From: Bacteroidota bacterium
GTDB lineage: Bacteria > Bacteroidota > Bacteroidia > Bacteroidales > Bacteroidaceae
DNA length: 33,469 bases
NCBI GenBank assembly: GCA_023458215.1
Contig: JAEXAJ010000144.1
Location: forward strand, 1-33,469
Direction of reading: 5' to 3'
The translations under genes and the position numbers were made by a program. Below the pieces are notes generated by a model. It was not told the DNA's origin and ran no database searches. It was given only the letters and a program-made list of their open reading frames with translations. Position 1 is the stretch's first letter, and every line of letters starts with the position of its first letter. Shown here one piece after another: positions 15,427-24,812 of the stretch.

Positions 15427-16719
15427 TTAATGCAGGCGTCCGCCCAATGCGTTTACAATACCAATACGAGATGCTTTCCAGGCAGGAAAACCACTACTCA
15501 GCAAATTCAGTACAAAGCAGAATAGCAAAGCCCATCCAAAAGTAGAAACATGCAACAATATAGAAGCATCTACCTCAGGCGGATTCAAAGTCTGACTGAA
15601 CTCTTGTGCAAAGAGTATTGTGTTGCCCAAATAGGCAAACGCTACACTAAGCAGCAGGCCTAAGACACCCGCCAAAAGCGTTATTACTAAGTTCTCCGTA
15701 ACAATTTGTCCCATCAGTTCCAAACGGGTACTGCCAAACGCCCGTCTTACTCCAATTTCCGAGACACGTTGTCTTAAACGGCTCTGCGTCATACTCGATA
15801 GATTAATGGCAGGCACTATCAGTAATATAATGAATATGATAAGTCGCTGACGACGTGCAGCATCCACATCCGGTTCATAATTAGCACCAAAGGCTAACGC
15901 ATTTTTCTCTTGATCATAGGGACGGTTGCGATAAACCAGCTCCCAACCATCTTTACCGATCAGTGTATTGTATTCCATTCTGCGACGATCGGCCTCCTGA
16001 CGGATAGCGTCAAAATCATCTTTACTATGTGCAAGCATGGTACAACTCATCATACCCATATAATCTTCATTCCAAGTATCCTTATCCATGCCTGTTGAAG
16101 TATAAGGTACCCACACCTGTCCGTAAGCACTTTCAGCCAATGTAGACACATCTTTTACCACACCTACTACCCTATATGGAGCATGACTCAACAGAAATTC
16201 TCTTCCCTCTACAGCTATAGAGCCAAATAGACTACGCGCCACGCTTTCCGATATTACAGCCACCGGTTGCCCGGCTTTAAAGGTAGCCTCATCGTATGGT
16301 TTTCCATTAACAAATGCAAAATCAAATACTTGCCAGAAAATATCATCTGTTTGTTTAAGATCGACTCCAACAGCCGCTTGTCCCGGTTGTGACACCGGAG
16401 TAGATACCGGAAATGCAGTGTATGCAGTAACTTTTTCGGGCGTCTTCAACCATTTAAAACATTCACTGATAGTGCGTGCGCTCATAGGACCGTTACTTGT
16501 TCCGTCACCCCATGACTTATTGGATATACTCATCCACTTGACATGCAAGAATCGGTCACGATTACTCTCCGGAGCAAACGGTGCTACTTTCACTTGCTGC
16601 ATCATCACTACCAGCATGATGAGAAAAATAGCAAGCGCCGTACCGGCTATACTCACAGCACTAATCAACGGTTGTTGCCGCAATTGAGCCCACGCTTGTG
16701 TAAAGTATTGTTTTATCAT
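15427..16719 (-). CDS. MacB/FtsX-type ABC permease, type B (B3)
   Basis: A 430-residue type B permease, first permease after the ATPase and GIN genes in unit 2. It starts MIKQYFTQAWAQLRQQPLIS. PESNRDRFLHV follows helix 1. The periplasmic domain contains a segment (RVVGVVKDVSTLAESAYGQV) that recurs in similar form in the other B proteins. PAINLSSMTQSRLRQR precedes the coupling segment QRVSEIGVRRAFGST. It ends IVNALGGRLH, a few residues longer than other B proteins. Confidence 0.87.
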   Translation of the reverse strand: MIKQYFTQAWAQLRQQPLISAVSIAGTALAIFLIMLVVMMQQVKVAPFAPESNRDRFLHVKWMSISNKSWGDGTSNGPMSARTISECFKWLKTPEKVTAYTAFPVSTPVSQPGQAAVGVDLKQTDDIFWQVFDFAFVNGKPYDEATFKAGQPVAVISESVARSLFGSIAVEGREFLLSHAPYRVVGVVKDVSTLAESAYGQVWVPYTSTGMDKDTWNEDYMGMMSCTMLAHSKDDFDAIRQEADRRRMEYNTLIGKDGWELVYRNRPYDQEKNALAFGANYEPDVDAARRQRLIIFIILLIVPAINLSSMTQSRLRQRVSEIGVRRAFGSTRLELMGQIVTENLVITLLAGVLGLLLSVAFAYLGNTILFAQEFSQTLNPPEVDASILLHVSTFGWALLFCFVLNLLSSGFPAWKASRIGIVNALGGRLH

Positions 16720-16744
16720 CTCTGTTTTCTGTAATTAAAGTTAC

Positions 16745-17365
16745 TCAACGACCTATTTTCAGGTTGCGTGTATTCACACTACCTACCCCACCTTTAGAGA
16801 TATCAGCTTTTCCAGTCGTACCGCTCAAGGTTACATGCCCCACTCCATCCAAGTTTGCGGACAAATAGTCGCAATTAACACGAATATCAGCATTACCCAC
16901 ACCTTCCAAACCTACTTTCAAGGAGCGACAAGTTAAATCCTTCACATTTACTTTACCTACGCCTTCCACCTGAAACTTAACTTCATCCAGTTTCAAAGGT
17001 GTATCGCAGTTAAAGCTACCCACTCCTGTAAACTCCATCTCCTTCAAATCCGGGGCAGATAAGTAAATAGTCACCCCTTTCTTGCGGTTACGGTTTTTGT
17101 TATCTTCTTTAACGCCAATTACAAGGCATCCGTTCTTCACTACAGATGTAGTAGTCTTTACATACTCCTCCAAGCCTTCAATCTTGAATGAATAAGTATT
17201 ACTTTGGGTAAAATAAATGGTAGCCACCGAAGTTACCTCTATAGAAGAAAAAGCTTCTACTTTACGAACTTCACTTACATTCTCATTTTTTTCATTACTT
17301 GCAGCATAAAGCGTACCGGTTATTACTGCGAAAATACAACTAAGGGTTATAAACAATGCTTTCAT
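16745..17365 (-). CDS. Secreted GIN-domain (DUF2807) beta-solenoid protein
   Basis: A 206-residue protein with an N-terminal signal peptide (MKALFITLSCIFAVITGTLYA). The mature part resembles head GIN/DUF2807 domains: VRKVEAFSSIEVTSVATIYF opens it. Five GVG turns (TGVGSFNCD, EGVGKVNVK, EGVGNADIR, DGVGHVTLS, GGVGSVNTR) then recur about every 20 residues, as expected for stacked beta-solenoid coils. It is likely periplasmic or cell-surface; the family has no settled biochemical role. It lies 12 bp after the ATPase and 25 bp before B3, inside the transporter operon, which suggests an accessory role with the permeases (inference). Confidence 0.85.
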   Translation of the reverse strand: MKALFITLSCIFAVITGTLYAASNEKNENVSEVRKVEAFSSIEVTSVATIYFTQSNTYSFKIEGLEEYVKTTTSVVKNGCLVIGVKEDNKNRNRKKGVTIYLSAPDLKEMEFTGVGSFNCDTPLKLDEVKFQVEGVGKVNVKDLTCRSLKVGLEGVGNADIRVNCDYLSANLDGVGHVTLSGTTGKADISKGGVGSVNTRNLKIGR

Positions 17366-17377
17366 AATCTTTCCTCC

Positions 17378-18043
17378 TTATTCTATTTGTCGTCCGTCGA
17401 AGAAACGAATCGTACGACTGGTTTGCTTGGCTTGTTCTTCATTATGGGTTACCATTACAATGGTACGTCCGTCTTCTTTATTTAACTGATGCAGCAACTC
17501 CATTACCTCAGCACCCATCTTAGAGTCCAAGTTACCGGTAGGCTCATCGGCAAGTATTATCTCAGGATTACCAATAATAGCGCGGGCAATAGCAACACGC
17601 TGGCATTGACCACCGGATAGCTGTGTAGGCATGTGGCGCATACGATGGCTTAATCCGACCTTCTTCAATACTTCTTCTGCCAAACGGCGGCGTTCTTTGG
17701 CCGACATCTTTCTGTAAAGCAATGGCAACTCTACATTATCGAGTACATTCAACGAGTTTATCAAGTGGAAAGACTGGAATACGAAACCTAGCTTCTGATT
17801 ACGGAAAGCAGCCAGTGCCTTGTCTTTCATACCATCTACCTTTGTACCTGCAATCTCAATTGTTCCGCTTGTCGGAGCATCCAGCAATCCCATTATATTC
17901 AATAAAGTTGATTTACCACAACCCGAAGGTCCCATGATACTCAGGAAATCGCCTTTATTCACTTCGAGATTTACATTCTCCAATGCTACTGTTTCAATCT
18001 CGTTTGTACGATAAATCTTGTTGATGCCAGTTAACTTAATCAT
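17378..18043 (-). CDS. MacB/LolD-type ABC transporter ATPase
   Basis: A 221-residue stand-alone nucleotide-binding protein of the MacB/LolD type. Walker A GPSGCGKST is at 38-46, the Q loop Gln at 90, the signature LSGGQ at 142-146, Walker B ILADE at 163-167 with catalytic E167, the D loop near NLDS, and the switch His at 200. All catalytic residues are present. It should drive the permeases from the cytoplasmic face. It is the only ATPase in the window, against twelve permeases. It starts transcription unit 2, 178 bp after A4, behind the sigma-54-like promoter at 18113-18131 and operators at 18174-18208. Confidence 0.95.
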   Translation of the reverse strand: MIKLTGINKIYRTNEIETVALENVNLEVNKGDFLSIMGPSGCGKSTLLNIMGLLDAPTSGTIEIAGTKVDGMKDKALAAFRNQKLGFVFQSFHLINSLNVLDNVELPLLYRKMSAKERRRLAEEVLKKVGLSHRMRHMPTQLSGGQCQRVAIARAIIGNPEIILADEPTGNLDSKMGAEVMELLHQLNKEDGRTIVMVTHNEEQAKQTSRTIRFFDGRQIE

Positions 18044-18112
18044 AATAGTAATGTATTTAATTGTTTAGTAAATAATTCCGTTTACTTTTTCGCACACTAT
18101 TTTCATTTATTA

Positions 18113-18131
18113 ATCAAATGCTATGCCAAAA
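18113..18131 (-). promoter_or_regulatory. Sigma-54-like promoter of unit 2 (ATPase, GIN, B3-A1)
   Basis: The minus strand reads TTTTGGCATAGCATTTGAT. TGGCA matches the sigma-54 -24 element, and TTGA with G twelve bases after the first G of GG is close to the -12 TTGC. The same TTTTGGCATAG stands in front of the MFP gene. It is 70-88 bp before the ATPase ATG. Assignment to sigma-54 is inference. Confidence 0.5.
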
Positions 18132-18173
18132 CCGTTTATTATTGATTTACTGTTATTTAGTTACAAATAAAAA

Positions 18174-18208
18174 TGTCCGAAAATGAACACTCTGTCCGTT
18201 TTAGCAAT
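18174..18208. promoter_or_regulatory. Tandem operator pair upstream of unit 2
   Basis: TGTCCGAAAATGAACA (18174-18189) is an inverted repeat of type TGTyCG-N4-yGrACA. A second, weaker copy TGTCCGTTTTAGCAAT begins 19 bp further (18193). The first site starts exactly 53 bp from the TTTTGGCATAG box, the same distance as at 27450. Its centre would be near -80, typical for an enhancer-binding activator. Confidence 0.6.
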
Positions 18209-18221
18209 AGCTACCGGATAA

Positions 18222-19529
18222 TTATTCATCCCGTAATGCTTCAGCTGGTAATACACGTACAGCACGTTGTGCCGGAATGTACGTAGCAATTAATGCAATG
18301 GATAACAGTACGAAATAACTGAGTAAAGAGACGACAAAGAAATGCTTCCCAAAGCAGTTTTGCCAATAAATGGGATTGACCACCGGTTCATATCCCGAAT
18401 TTGCCGTATACATTCCATTTACATGAGTATGATGCAGCAACAATGGCACAGTCACCACAAATGCTAATGTAACGAGCAATGCCGCCTCCAACAACAATTG
18501 GCGGCAGATGTTACTACGGCTGGCCCCCATACTCCGCATCAACCCAATCTCCTGACGACGGGCATTGCAGCGTATCCAGAACGTCCCTACCATACCTAGA
18601 AAGATACATAACATGGCAAAACCGGTCAAAGCAAATTCCAGGCGTAGTTTGTTGGTATATCCATTTTGAGCCGCCATCCTCTTACTTAGCATGGAGAAAG
18701 TATTCAGTTTCTCAAAGTAGAAATTTCCGATAGCAAGTTGCGGTGCCACCTCATCACGAAAACGCTTTTCGAAAGTGTCAGGGTCAACGCCGTCCTTCAG
18801 TTTAAGAACAAAATTATACATCCAATTCATAAACAAACTTCCATCCATATCTCTTTTGGTATGAACAATCAACGGATAAGGTTGCTCAAAATCACGATGT
18901 TTAAAATCTTTCAGTACTCCTGCTATCTCAAGGGATTCGCCTTCATAAATATTTTTTCCCACTACATCTATCGTACCAAAAAGTCGACGAGCCATAGTTT
19001 CTGAGATAAAAACACGATTCGAATAATCTTCGGGTAACACAACCTCCCCACCCGTACGGGCATCTTTCATGCCATAAGTACGAAACAAGTTGCTGTTTTT
19101 ATTCTGTACAAAGTCATAACGTTGTGCATGAACATACCCAGCCTCCTTTTTAGAAGATGCGGAATCGAGGTATACCTGTGTACCACTCCATGAACTGCTA
19201 TTAGGAAAACTATATTGTGAAGAGATGGAATAGCTTTCTACTTCCGGCTGTTCACTTATGATACGGGTAATGTGCCAATACACTTCTTTACATATTGAGT
19301 CGGAAGCCATATCTTCGCGAAAACCTGGGTAATCGTCTTCATAATGTCCAATGTTGACCACATACCTGCGATCAGCTTCATACCCTCTGTCAATAAAATA
19401 ATTGGCAGTCAGCACATAAATAGGATCGATGACCGTCCAAAGGAAAAAGCTGACAATGAGAAGCTCTGCAAATATCCAGCCATTCATTGAGCGTTCGTTC
19501 CATAATTGATGTAATATAATCTTTATCAT
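18222..19529 (-). CDS. MacB/FtsX-type ABC permease, type A (A4)
   Basis: A 435-residue type A permease, the longest of the array and last gene of transcription unit 1. RGYEADRRYVVNI follows helix 1. The coupling segment RRQEIGLMRSMGAS and the C-terminus VLPAEALRDE set it apart from A1-A3 and place it with A5. The periplasmic part includes a segment (SLEIAGVLKDFKHRDFEQP) typical of MacB-like periplasmic domains. It is 11 bp after B4. No terminator hairpin is obvious between it and the ATPase promoter, so read-through into unit 2 is possible. Confidence 0.87.
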   Translation of the reverse strand: MIKIILHQLWNERSMNGWIFAELLIVSFFLWTVIDPIYVLTANYFIDRGYEADRRYVVNIGHYEDDYPGFREDMASDSICKEVYWHITRIISEQPEVESYSISSQYSFPNSSSWSGTQVYLDSASSKKEAGYVHAQRYDFVQNKNSNLFRTYGMKDARTGGEVVLPEDYSNRVFISETMARRLFGTIDVVGKNIYEGESLEIAGVLKDFKHRDFEQPYPLIVHTKRDMDGSLFMNWMYNFVLKLKDGVDPDTFEKRFRDEVAPQLAIGNFYFEKLNTFSMLSKRMAAQNGYTNKLRLEFALTGFAMLCIFLGMVGTFWIRCNARRQEIGLMRSMGASRSNICRQLLLEAALLVTLAFVVTVPLLLHHTHVNGMYTANSGYEPVVNPIYWQNCFGKHFFVVSLLSYFVLLSIALIATYIPAQRAVRVLPAEALRDE

Positions 19530-19540
19530 AGCAATGCTTT

Positions 19541-20845
19541 TTACCGATTAGTATTGAGTGATTGAATGATGGACCGCCGTAGTGACCATGCTGCCGGAAT
19601 CATTGCCGAAACTATATTAAGCAAGACACATAGACTGAACGTAAAAATGAAAACATAAGGATTGAATAACATTTCAGGAGTCAGACTAACAGTTATCCCT
19701 ATATTATATACATTCTGATCGAAGAGTGTCAATATCCAGTCACTGGCAGTCACCACTATCAGATAAGACAAAACCAATCCGATGAAACCTCCCAAACAAG
19801 AAAGCAGGAAGTTCTCCCACAATACTTGTTGCATCAGTTGGCTGTTGTTAGCGCCATAGGCTTTACGCACACCCAGTTCACACAACCGTTGCCTCATACG
19901 GGAAGAAATCATGCCACTCAGATTCAATGCCGGAATAAAAAGTAGGGCAAGTAATAGATAAAGAAAACTTTTAACAATCTCCGTCATATCCGGTGCTTCC
20001 ATATTCTGCCTGAATGTACTCACCCAGTAGTCATCAGGTTGTCCCATCAAATCATTGTCATACTCTTTATTTTGTAAGTTGAATTTGCGGAAAAGATCTT
20101 GTACTTCCTTACGCAATGCATCTTTATCAGCAGCTGTAGGAGCCAACAGGTAAGCATGTACATTGCCTATCAACCGTTCGGTATTAGTTTTCCCATCCCT
20201 ATCCATATAAGATGCTTTGTATAATGGCATCCAAAGATCAGCAGCTGTTTCAGGGGTGGCATTCGATACATCTTCCACTATTCCGCACACGCTGAATTCA
20301 TTACCATTAAAAATAAAACGTTTGCCTACGACATCAGCTGACGCAAAAATACGACGTGCCAACGACTCTGAAAGTACTGCAACCGATAAGTTAGATTCAA
20401 AATCAGCTTGCGAAAAAGGTTTTCCATTTAAGAAATTGAATGAAAAAACTGTCCAAAAAGCAGCATCTACATAACCGGTAGTAACCGGATGCACTTCACC
20501 GTTAGATAAAGCCACTTTGTCATCATTCCACGCATCCATTATTCCACCACACAATGCTTCCAAATGTGGTAATCCAGGTAATAAATCCTTTATCACATGA
20601 TAAGATACACCGCCATTGATATTCCAATTATCCGGCTTTCTTTTCGGATAACACTTCACCGGTTTTACCACCAACATCCGGTTACGGTTATATTCAGGAT
20701 AGACCGGAGCAAATTTCACATAGTAGATAATGAATAAGGTCATAACCAAAGCTATGGAAAGCCCTGTACCTATTACATAAATGCCTGTAAAGAGCTTGTT
20801 TTGCTTCATCAGCACCCATGCCTGTTTAAGATAGATGTTTATCAT
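19541..20845 (-). CDS. MacB/FtsX-type ABC permease, type B (B4)
   Basis: A 434-residue type B permease starting MINIYLKQAWVLMKQNKLFT, very like B5 (MLKTYLKQAWELLKQNKLFS). Helix 1 is followed by YPEYNRNRMLVVKPVK. PALNLSGMISSRMRQR precedes the coupling segment QRLCELGVRKAYGAN; the C-terminus is QSLNTNR. With A4 it forms a closely spaced pair (11 bp). It lies 52 bp after A5. Confidence 0.87.
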   Translation of the reverse strand: MINIYLKQAWVLMKQNKLFTGIYVIGTGLSIALVMTLFIIYYVKFAPVYPEYNRNRMLVVKPVKCYPKRKPDNWNINGGVSYHVIKDLLPGLPHLEALCGGIMDAWNDDKVALSNGEVHPVTTGYVDAAFWTVFSFNFLNGKPFSQADFESNLSVAVLSESLARRIFASADVVGKRFIFNGNEFSVCGIVEDVSNATPETAADLWMPLYKASYMDRDGKTNTERLIGNVHAYLLAPTAADKDALRKEVQDLFRKFNLQNKEYDNDLMGQPDDYWVSTFRQNMEAPDMTEIVKSFLYLLLALLFIPALNLSGMISSRMRQRLCELGVRKAYGANNSQLMQQVLWENFLLSCLGGFIGLVLSYLIVVTASDWILTLFDQNVYNIGITVSLTPEMLFNPYVFIFTFSLCVLLNIVSAMIPAAWSLRRSIIQSLNTNR

Positions 20846-20897
20846 AGTTTTGATATTAAATTAAAATGTATGATTTGCAAAGACAAAAAAGGTTCTC

Positions 20898-22190
20898 TTA
20901 CTCATCGCGCAACGCTTCAGTGGGCGGTATCCGGCTGATGCTACGTGCCGGAATATAAACACCGATTAATACTACGGTCAGGATAATGGCATAGACAATG
21001 AGTGATACGGCTATAAAGTGCAGGCTAAAGTTGTTAATCCAATAGAAATCGCCGGTAACTTCGCCTTGCTGAAACCAGTTTCCTTCGGATATGCCATATT
21101 GCAGGTAAGCAAAACATCCTATTGCCCAAGCAAAAGTAGCCAGAACGGAGGCCTCTCCCATTAGCAGCCGAACAATGTGGTTGGGAGAAGCACCATAACT
21201 CAGCAACACCCCGACCTCTTCACGGCGACTACGTGTTTGCAACCAAAAAGTTCCGGTCACACCCAAGGCAAGGTTTGTTAAGAAGAAAATAGCCAAAGCT
21301 ACATTCATCCGGTATTTATTGGTGATTCCCCATTCATATTCGAGTTTCTCTATCTGCTCCTGATAGTTCTCGGCAGTGCGTACATACAGATTACCGGCTC
21401 GCAGATGCTTTCGTGCCCAAGGACGGAACTCATTCAGGAAGCGTTGTTCCGAAACACCCGGACGAAGCCGGAACAAAAGCCATCCGTCGTTTCCCACATC
21501 GGATGGTTCAAGCCACAATTGTGGTTCAAAACGGCATCCCACTCCTTGTTCAAAAGTCAAGGTACGAACTTTCTCTACCATTGCACGGATGCGATAATCA
21601 ATGGTATCATTCATTCGGGTATAAAAAAATCGTTTACCCGTCAAAGATGTTCCACCTGTCAGCCGATAAACCAGGTCTTCAGTCAAAATTTGATCTCCAC
21701 TCTGAAAATCCATATTATCCAGTTCCTGAGCAGTTTTTCCATCTACTCCCCGAAAGCCAAAGGTTTCAAAATAGTTGGAATGAGGCAGAAAATAATATAC
21801 ATTGCTTGCAACCTCAAGCGTGTCATGCTTCAACATAGCCATAGCCATACCCGATGATGCTGGATAGGCAAAGGTAATTAACGGTGTGGCGCATTGTACA
21901 TCGGGATGATTACGCAATTCTTGCAATAAACGTTGCAAGTTCTGCATCGTATGAAGCGAATCGGATTCCTCTTCACTGTAACCGGGTGCTTTCGATGGCA
22001 AACTATTGAGTTGTGCAATGAGCAACCCGTCGGGATCATAACCTAAGGGTAAGGAACGGTTATAGCTTAGTACAAAAACGGGATCGGTGATGTACCAGGT
22101 CAGTACAGTAACCAATATAAGTTCGGCAAGCAGCCAAGCATTTCGCCGACGCCGTGCCCATAGATTTTTCAGTATCAGTTTTAACATCAT
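20898..22190 (-). CDS. MacB/FtsX-type ABC permease, type A (A5)
   Basis: A 430-residue type A permease. LGYDPDGLLIAQL follows helix 1. The coupling segment RREEVGVLLSYGAS has diverged most from the A consensus, and the C-terminus is PPTEALRDE, sharing ALRDE with A4. It starts 6 bp after the B5 stop, the tightest spacing of all pairs, which suggests translational coupling and equal amounts of B5 and A5. Confidence 0.87.
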   Translation of the reverse strand: MMLKLILKNLWARRRRNAWLLAELILVTVLTWYITDPVFVLSYNRSLPLGYDPDGLLIAQLNSLPSKAPGYSEEESDSLHTMQNLQRLLQELRNHPDVQCATPLITFAYPASSGMAMAMLKHDTLEVASNVYYFLPHSNYFETFGFRGVDGKTAQELDNMDFQSGDQILTEDLVYRLTGGTSLTGKRFFYTRMNDTIDYRIRAMVEKVRTLTFEQGVGCRFEPQLWLEPSDVGNDGWLLFRLRPGVSEQRFLNEFRPWARKHLRAGNLYVRTAENYQEQIEKLEYEWGITNKYRMNVALAIFFLTNLALGVTGTFWLQTRSRREEVGVLLSYGASPNHIVRLLMGEASVLATFAWAIGCFAYLQYGISEGNWFQQGEVTGDFYWINNFSLHFIAVSLIVYAIILTVVLIGVYIPARSISRIPPTEALRDE

Positions 22191-22196
22191 AATATA

Positions 22197-23501
22197 TCAT
22201 TTTTGCTCGTTAAGTGATGCCGTGATAGGGCGACGCAACGACTGCCATGCAGGAATTAAGGCCGAGAGAATGTTTAATAACAAGCAGAATAAGACTGCAA
22301 CTACAAATACTGTCGGCGCAAAAAGCATATCCATGCCTAACGAAACGTCGGCACCTTCGGGTACCCCCGTAGAATAGGATTCGAACAAGCTAAAAGTGTT
22401 TTCTCCCGATATAACCAAGGCGATCCATGCAACCACCAATCCCAGTAAAGCGCCCAAGCCGGAAAGGAGCAAGTTTTCCCAAAGCACTTGTTTTAATAAC
22501 AAGCCCCGGTTGGCTCCAAAAGCCTTACGCACTCCCATTTCAGGAAGCCGACGCTCCATACGCGCAGAAATCATGCCGCTTAGATTAAGAGCAGGGACAA
22601 AAAGTAACACAAAGGCTATGCCTGCAAATGTTCCTATCACTTTAACCCAATCAATTTCCCGGTTTTGAAAAGTACGGAAAGTATTACGCCAATGAGCTTC
22701 CGGTTGACCCACCAAATCCATCTTCCAACCGTCGTTTTCTCCGGTTGCATTGTATTTACGGATCAATTCATCGACCTCAGCTCTTACATCCGCTATACCC
22801 TCTTTCTCTTTTGATAAGATATAAGCTTGGTAACTACCTATCCCCCAAAACCTTTCCCCATTGTCGTAACCATCCTTGCAACTGTAAGGAAGGTAAAGTT
22901 GTGCATACGAAGCCGGCGTCAGATAACTTCCCCCCCGTACAATACCTACTATTTTTACATCGGTATAATCCAATGAAATGACTTTACCCACTACATCTTG
23001 GATTGTTCCGAAAAGTTTTCGGGCATAACTCTCAGTCAATACTGCATTACGGATACCACTCCGTCTGTCTGCTTCCGTAAAAGGTTTGCCGTCAAGAAAC
23101 GTCAAAGGGAATACACCGAAAAAGTTTTCATCAGTATACTTTACCTGAACCGGAATTTCTTCTTCTGTTTCGGTTTGTTGTACATAAGAAGAATTCCCCC
23201 AAGGGTTATAAACTCCTGTTACCAGCTCGGCACTCTTTAATTTGTATAACCACTCATTCAACATTGCATAGCTAAGTCCGGAGGCCTGCATATGATCCTC
23301 TTTAACCATTTGCACTGTTTTAATTACCAGCATACGGTCCCGGTTTGTTTCAGGATAAACAGGGGCTATTCTTACATAATAGACAATGGCTATGACCATG
23401 GTCATGGCAATAGAAAGTCCCGTTCCCACAATATAAAGTGTACTGAAGAGTTTGTTTTGTTTCAGTAGCTCCCAGGCTTGTTTCAAATAAGTCTTTAACA
23501 T
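22197..23501 (-). CDS. MacB/FtsX-type ABC permease, type B (B5)
   Basis: A 434-residue type B permease of the same length as B4 and visibly its nearest relative: both have NKLF before helix 1, TGLSIA within it and APVYPExNRxRMLV after it. PALNLSGMISARMERR precedes the coupling segment RRLPEMGVRKAFGAN; the C-terminus is ITASLNEQK. Predicted partner: A5, 6 bp downstream. Confidence 0.87.
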   Translation of the reverse strand: MLKTYLKQAWELLKQNKLFSTLYIVGTGLSIAMTMVIAIVYYVRIAPVYPETNRDRMLVIKTVQMVKEDHMQASGLSYAMLNEWLYKLKSAELVTGVYNPWGNSSYVQQTETEEEIPVQVKYTDENFFGVFPLTFLDGKPFTEADRRSGIRNAVLTESYARKLFGTIQDVVGKVISLDYTDVKIVGIVRGGSYLTPASYAQLYLPYSCKDGYDNGERFWGIGSYQAYILSKEKEGIADVRAEVDELIRKYNATGENDGWKMDLVGQPEAHWRNTFRTFQNREIDWVKVIGTFAGIAFVLLFVPALNLSGMISARMERRLPEMGVRKAFGANRGLLLKQVLWENLLLSGLGALLGLVVAWIALVISGENTFSLFESYSTGVPEGADVSLGMDMLFAPTVFVVAVLFCLLLNILSALIPAWQSLRRPITASLNEQK

Positions 23502-23533
23502 CTTCCTATTCTTTTGTTTTTCTATAGTTCAAA

Positions 23534-24793
23534 TTACTCATGGTGTAACGCCTCTGCAGGCTGTTCTTTCATAATCCAATAGGCGGGAACGGCAATTCCC
23601 AACAATATCATTATAGCCATGATACCCAATGAAATGCCTATTTCTATAAACCAGCGTTCGATACTATAAGATACCTCTGAAGCCAATAAATCCATATGAT
23701 TCATGTTCAACACAATAATTGCTATGGGTACGGTAGCCAGCAACAAAAGCAACAGTCCTTCGGCATTCAGCCACGACACAACCCTTATTTTTGAAGCTCC
23801 TAAAGCCATACGAAGTCCCGTTTCGGCACGGCGTGTCTGTGTACGCATCCAAAACGTACCGGTTATACCAAAGAATACATTCAGCAGCAGAAAGACACAG
23901 ACCAATTGCGACATTTGCATTTCTGTCATTACCGAATTAATCTGTTTACTACGCATTTCTTCAAAGCTAGTAACAGCATTTACATAAATATTGCCTGAGT
24001 TAAGGCCATCGCCCAAAGAAGCAAGCCACGCTTCCATTTCATCTTGCGTCATATCACGCTTCATCCGTATGGAATACTCCATGTCTTTGGGACGATACCA
24101 TTCGAAAAATTCTCCCATCATGGCACCGGATACTTTGATATAGAAAGTAGCTGTGGCAGGTTCAAAATCAGACTCACGAATAGAAGGAGCCACTGCCAGT
24201 ACAGGTGACACATCCAGTTCGCCGGTATCTACCAAACGGTTGCGCGGATCTTTATCGGCGAAGAATTTTTCCGCCAGTTTTTCAGTAATGATGACTTGTC
24301 CTTTGGCCGGATCTTCCAGATTACGTATACGTTTTCCGTTCACGTCATGGATGTTGAATACTTCAAAATAACCTACATCGCCCACTTGGCTGTGTAATGT
24401 CGCGGGAGAAGCATTCACACTATCAGCACCCGCAGGCGCTATGGTAGTCCAGGAGTTTCCCTGACTGTAAGGACAACTATTAAAACTGCTGCCCACAGCT
24501 TCCACCATACCGGTCGCCATCAAGCGGTCAGTCAGTTTCGTGATGCGTTCCCAACACTTGGCGCCCTGTTCATTTTCGCCCGTATGTTCCGGGGTTCCCG
24601 GCTCCACTTCTTCCAGATGAAGCCGCCAACAACGGGTTATATCATAACCTAACGGCTGATGATAAAGGACATATTTGCTATAATAGACATCTGTCAGCAT
24701 AAAGATAGCAAACAGCACCAGAGCCAACTCCGCAAAAATCCATCCGTTCTGCTTGCGCTGATTCCATATCAGAGTAATAAGATGACGTATCAT
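23534..24793 (-). CDS. MacB/FtsX-type ABC permease, type A (A6)
   Basis: A 419-residue type A permease. LGYDITRCWRLHLEEVEPG follows helix 1. The coupling segment RRAETGLRMALGAS resembles those of A1 and A2 rather than its neighbours A5 and A4. The C-terminus MKEQPAEALHHE is likewise closest to the MKVQPAEALHDE of A1-A3. So A6 belongs to the unit-2 type although it lies in unit 1. It is 19 bp after B6. Confidence 0.87.
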   Translation of the reverse strand: MIRHLITLIWNQRKQNGWIFAELALVLFAIFMLTDVYYSKYVLYHQPLGYDITRCWRLHLEEVEPGTPEHTGENEQGAKCWERITKLTDRLMATGMVEAVGSSFNSCPYSQGNSWTTIAPAGADSVNASPATLHSQVGDVGYFEVFNIHDVNGKRIRNLEDPAKGQVIITEKLAEKFFADKDPRNRLVDTGELDVSPVLAVAPSIRESDFEPATATFYIKVSGAMMGEFFEWYRPKDMEYSIRMKRDMTQDEMEAWLASLGDGLNSGNIYVNAVTSFEEMRSKQINSVMTEMQMSQLVCVFLLLNVFFGITGTFWMRTQTRRAETGLRMALGASKIRVVSWLNAEGLLLLLLATVPIAIIVLNMNHMDLLASEVSYSIERWFIEIGISLGIMAIMILLGIAVPAYWIMKEQPAEALHHE

Positions 24794-24812
24794 GTATCTA
24801 TTTTTTTTGAGT

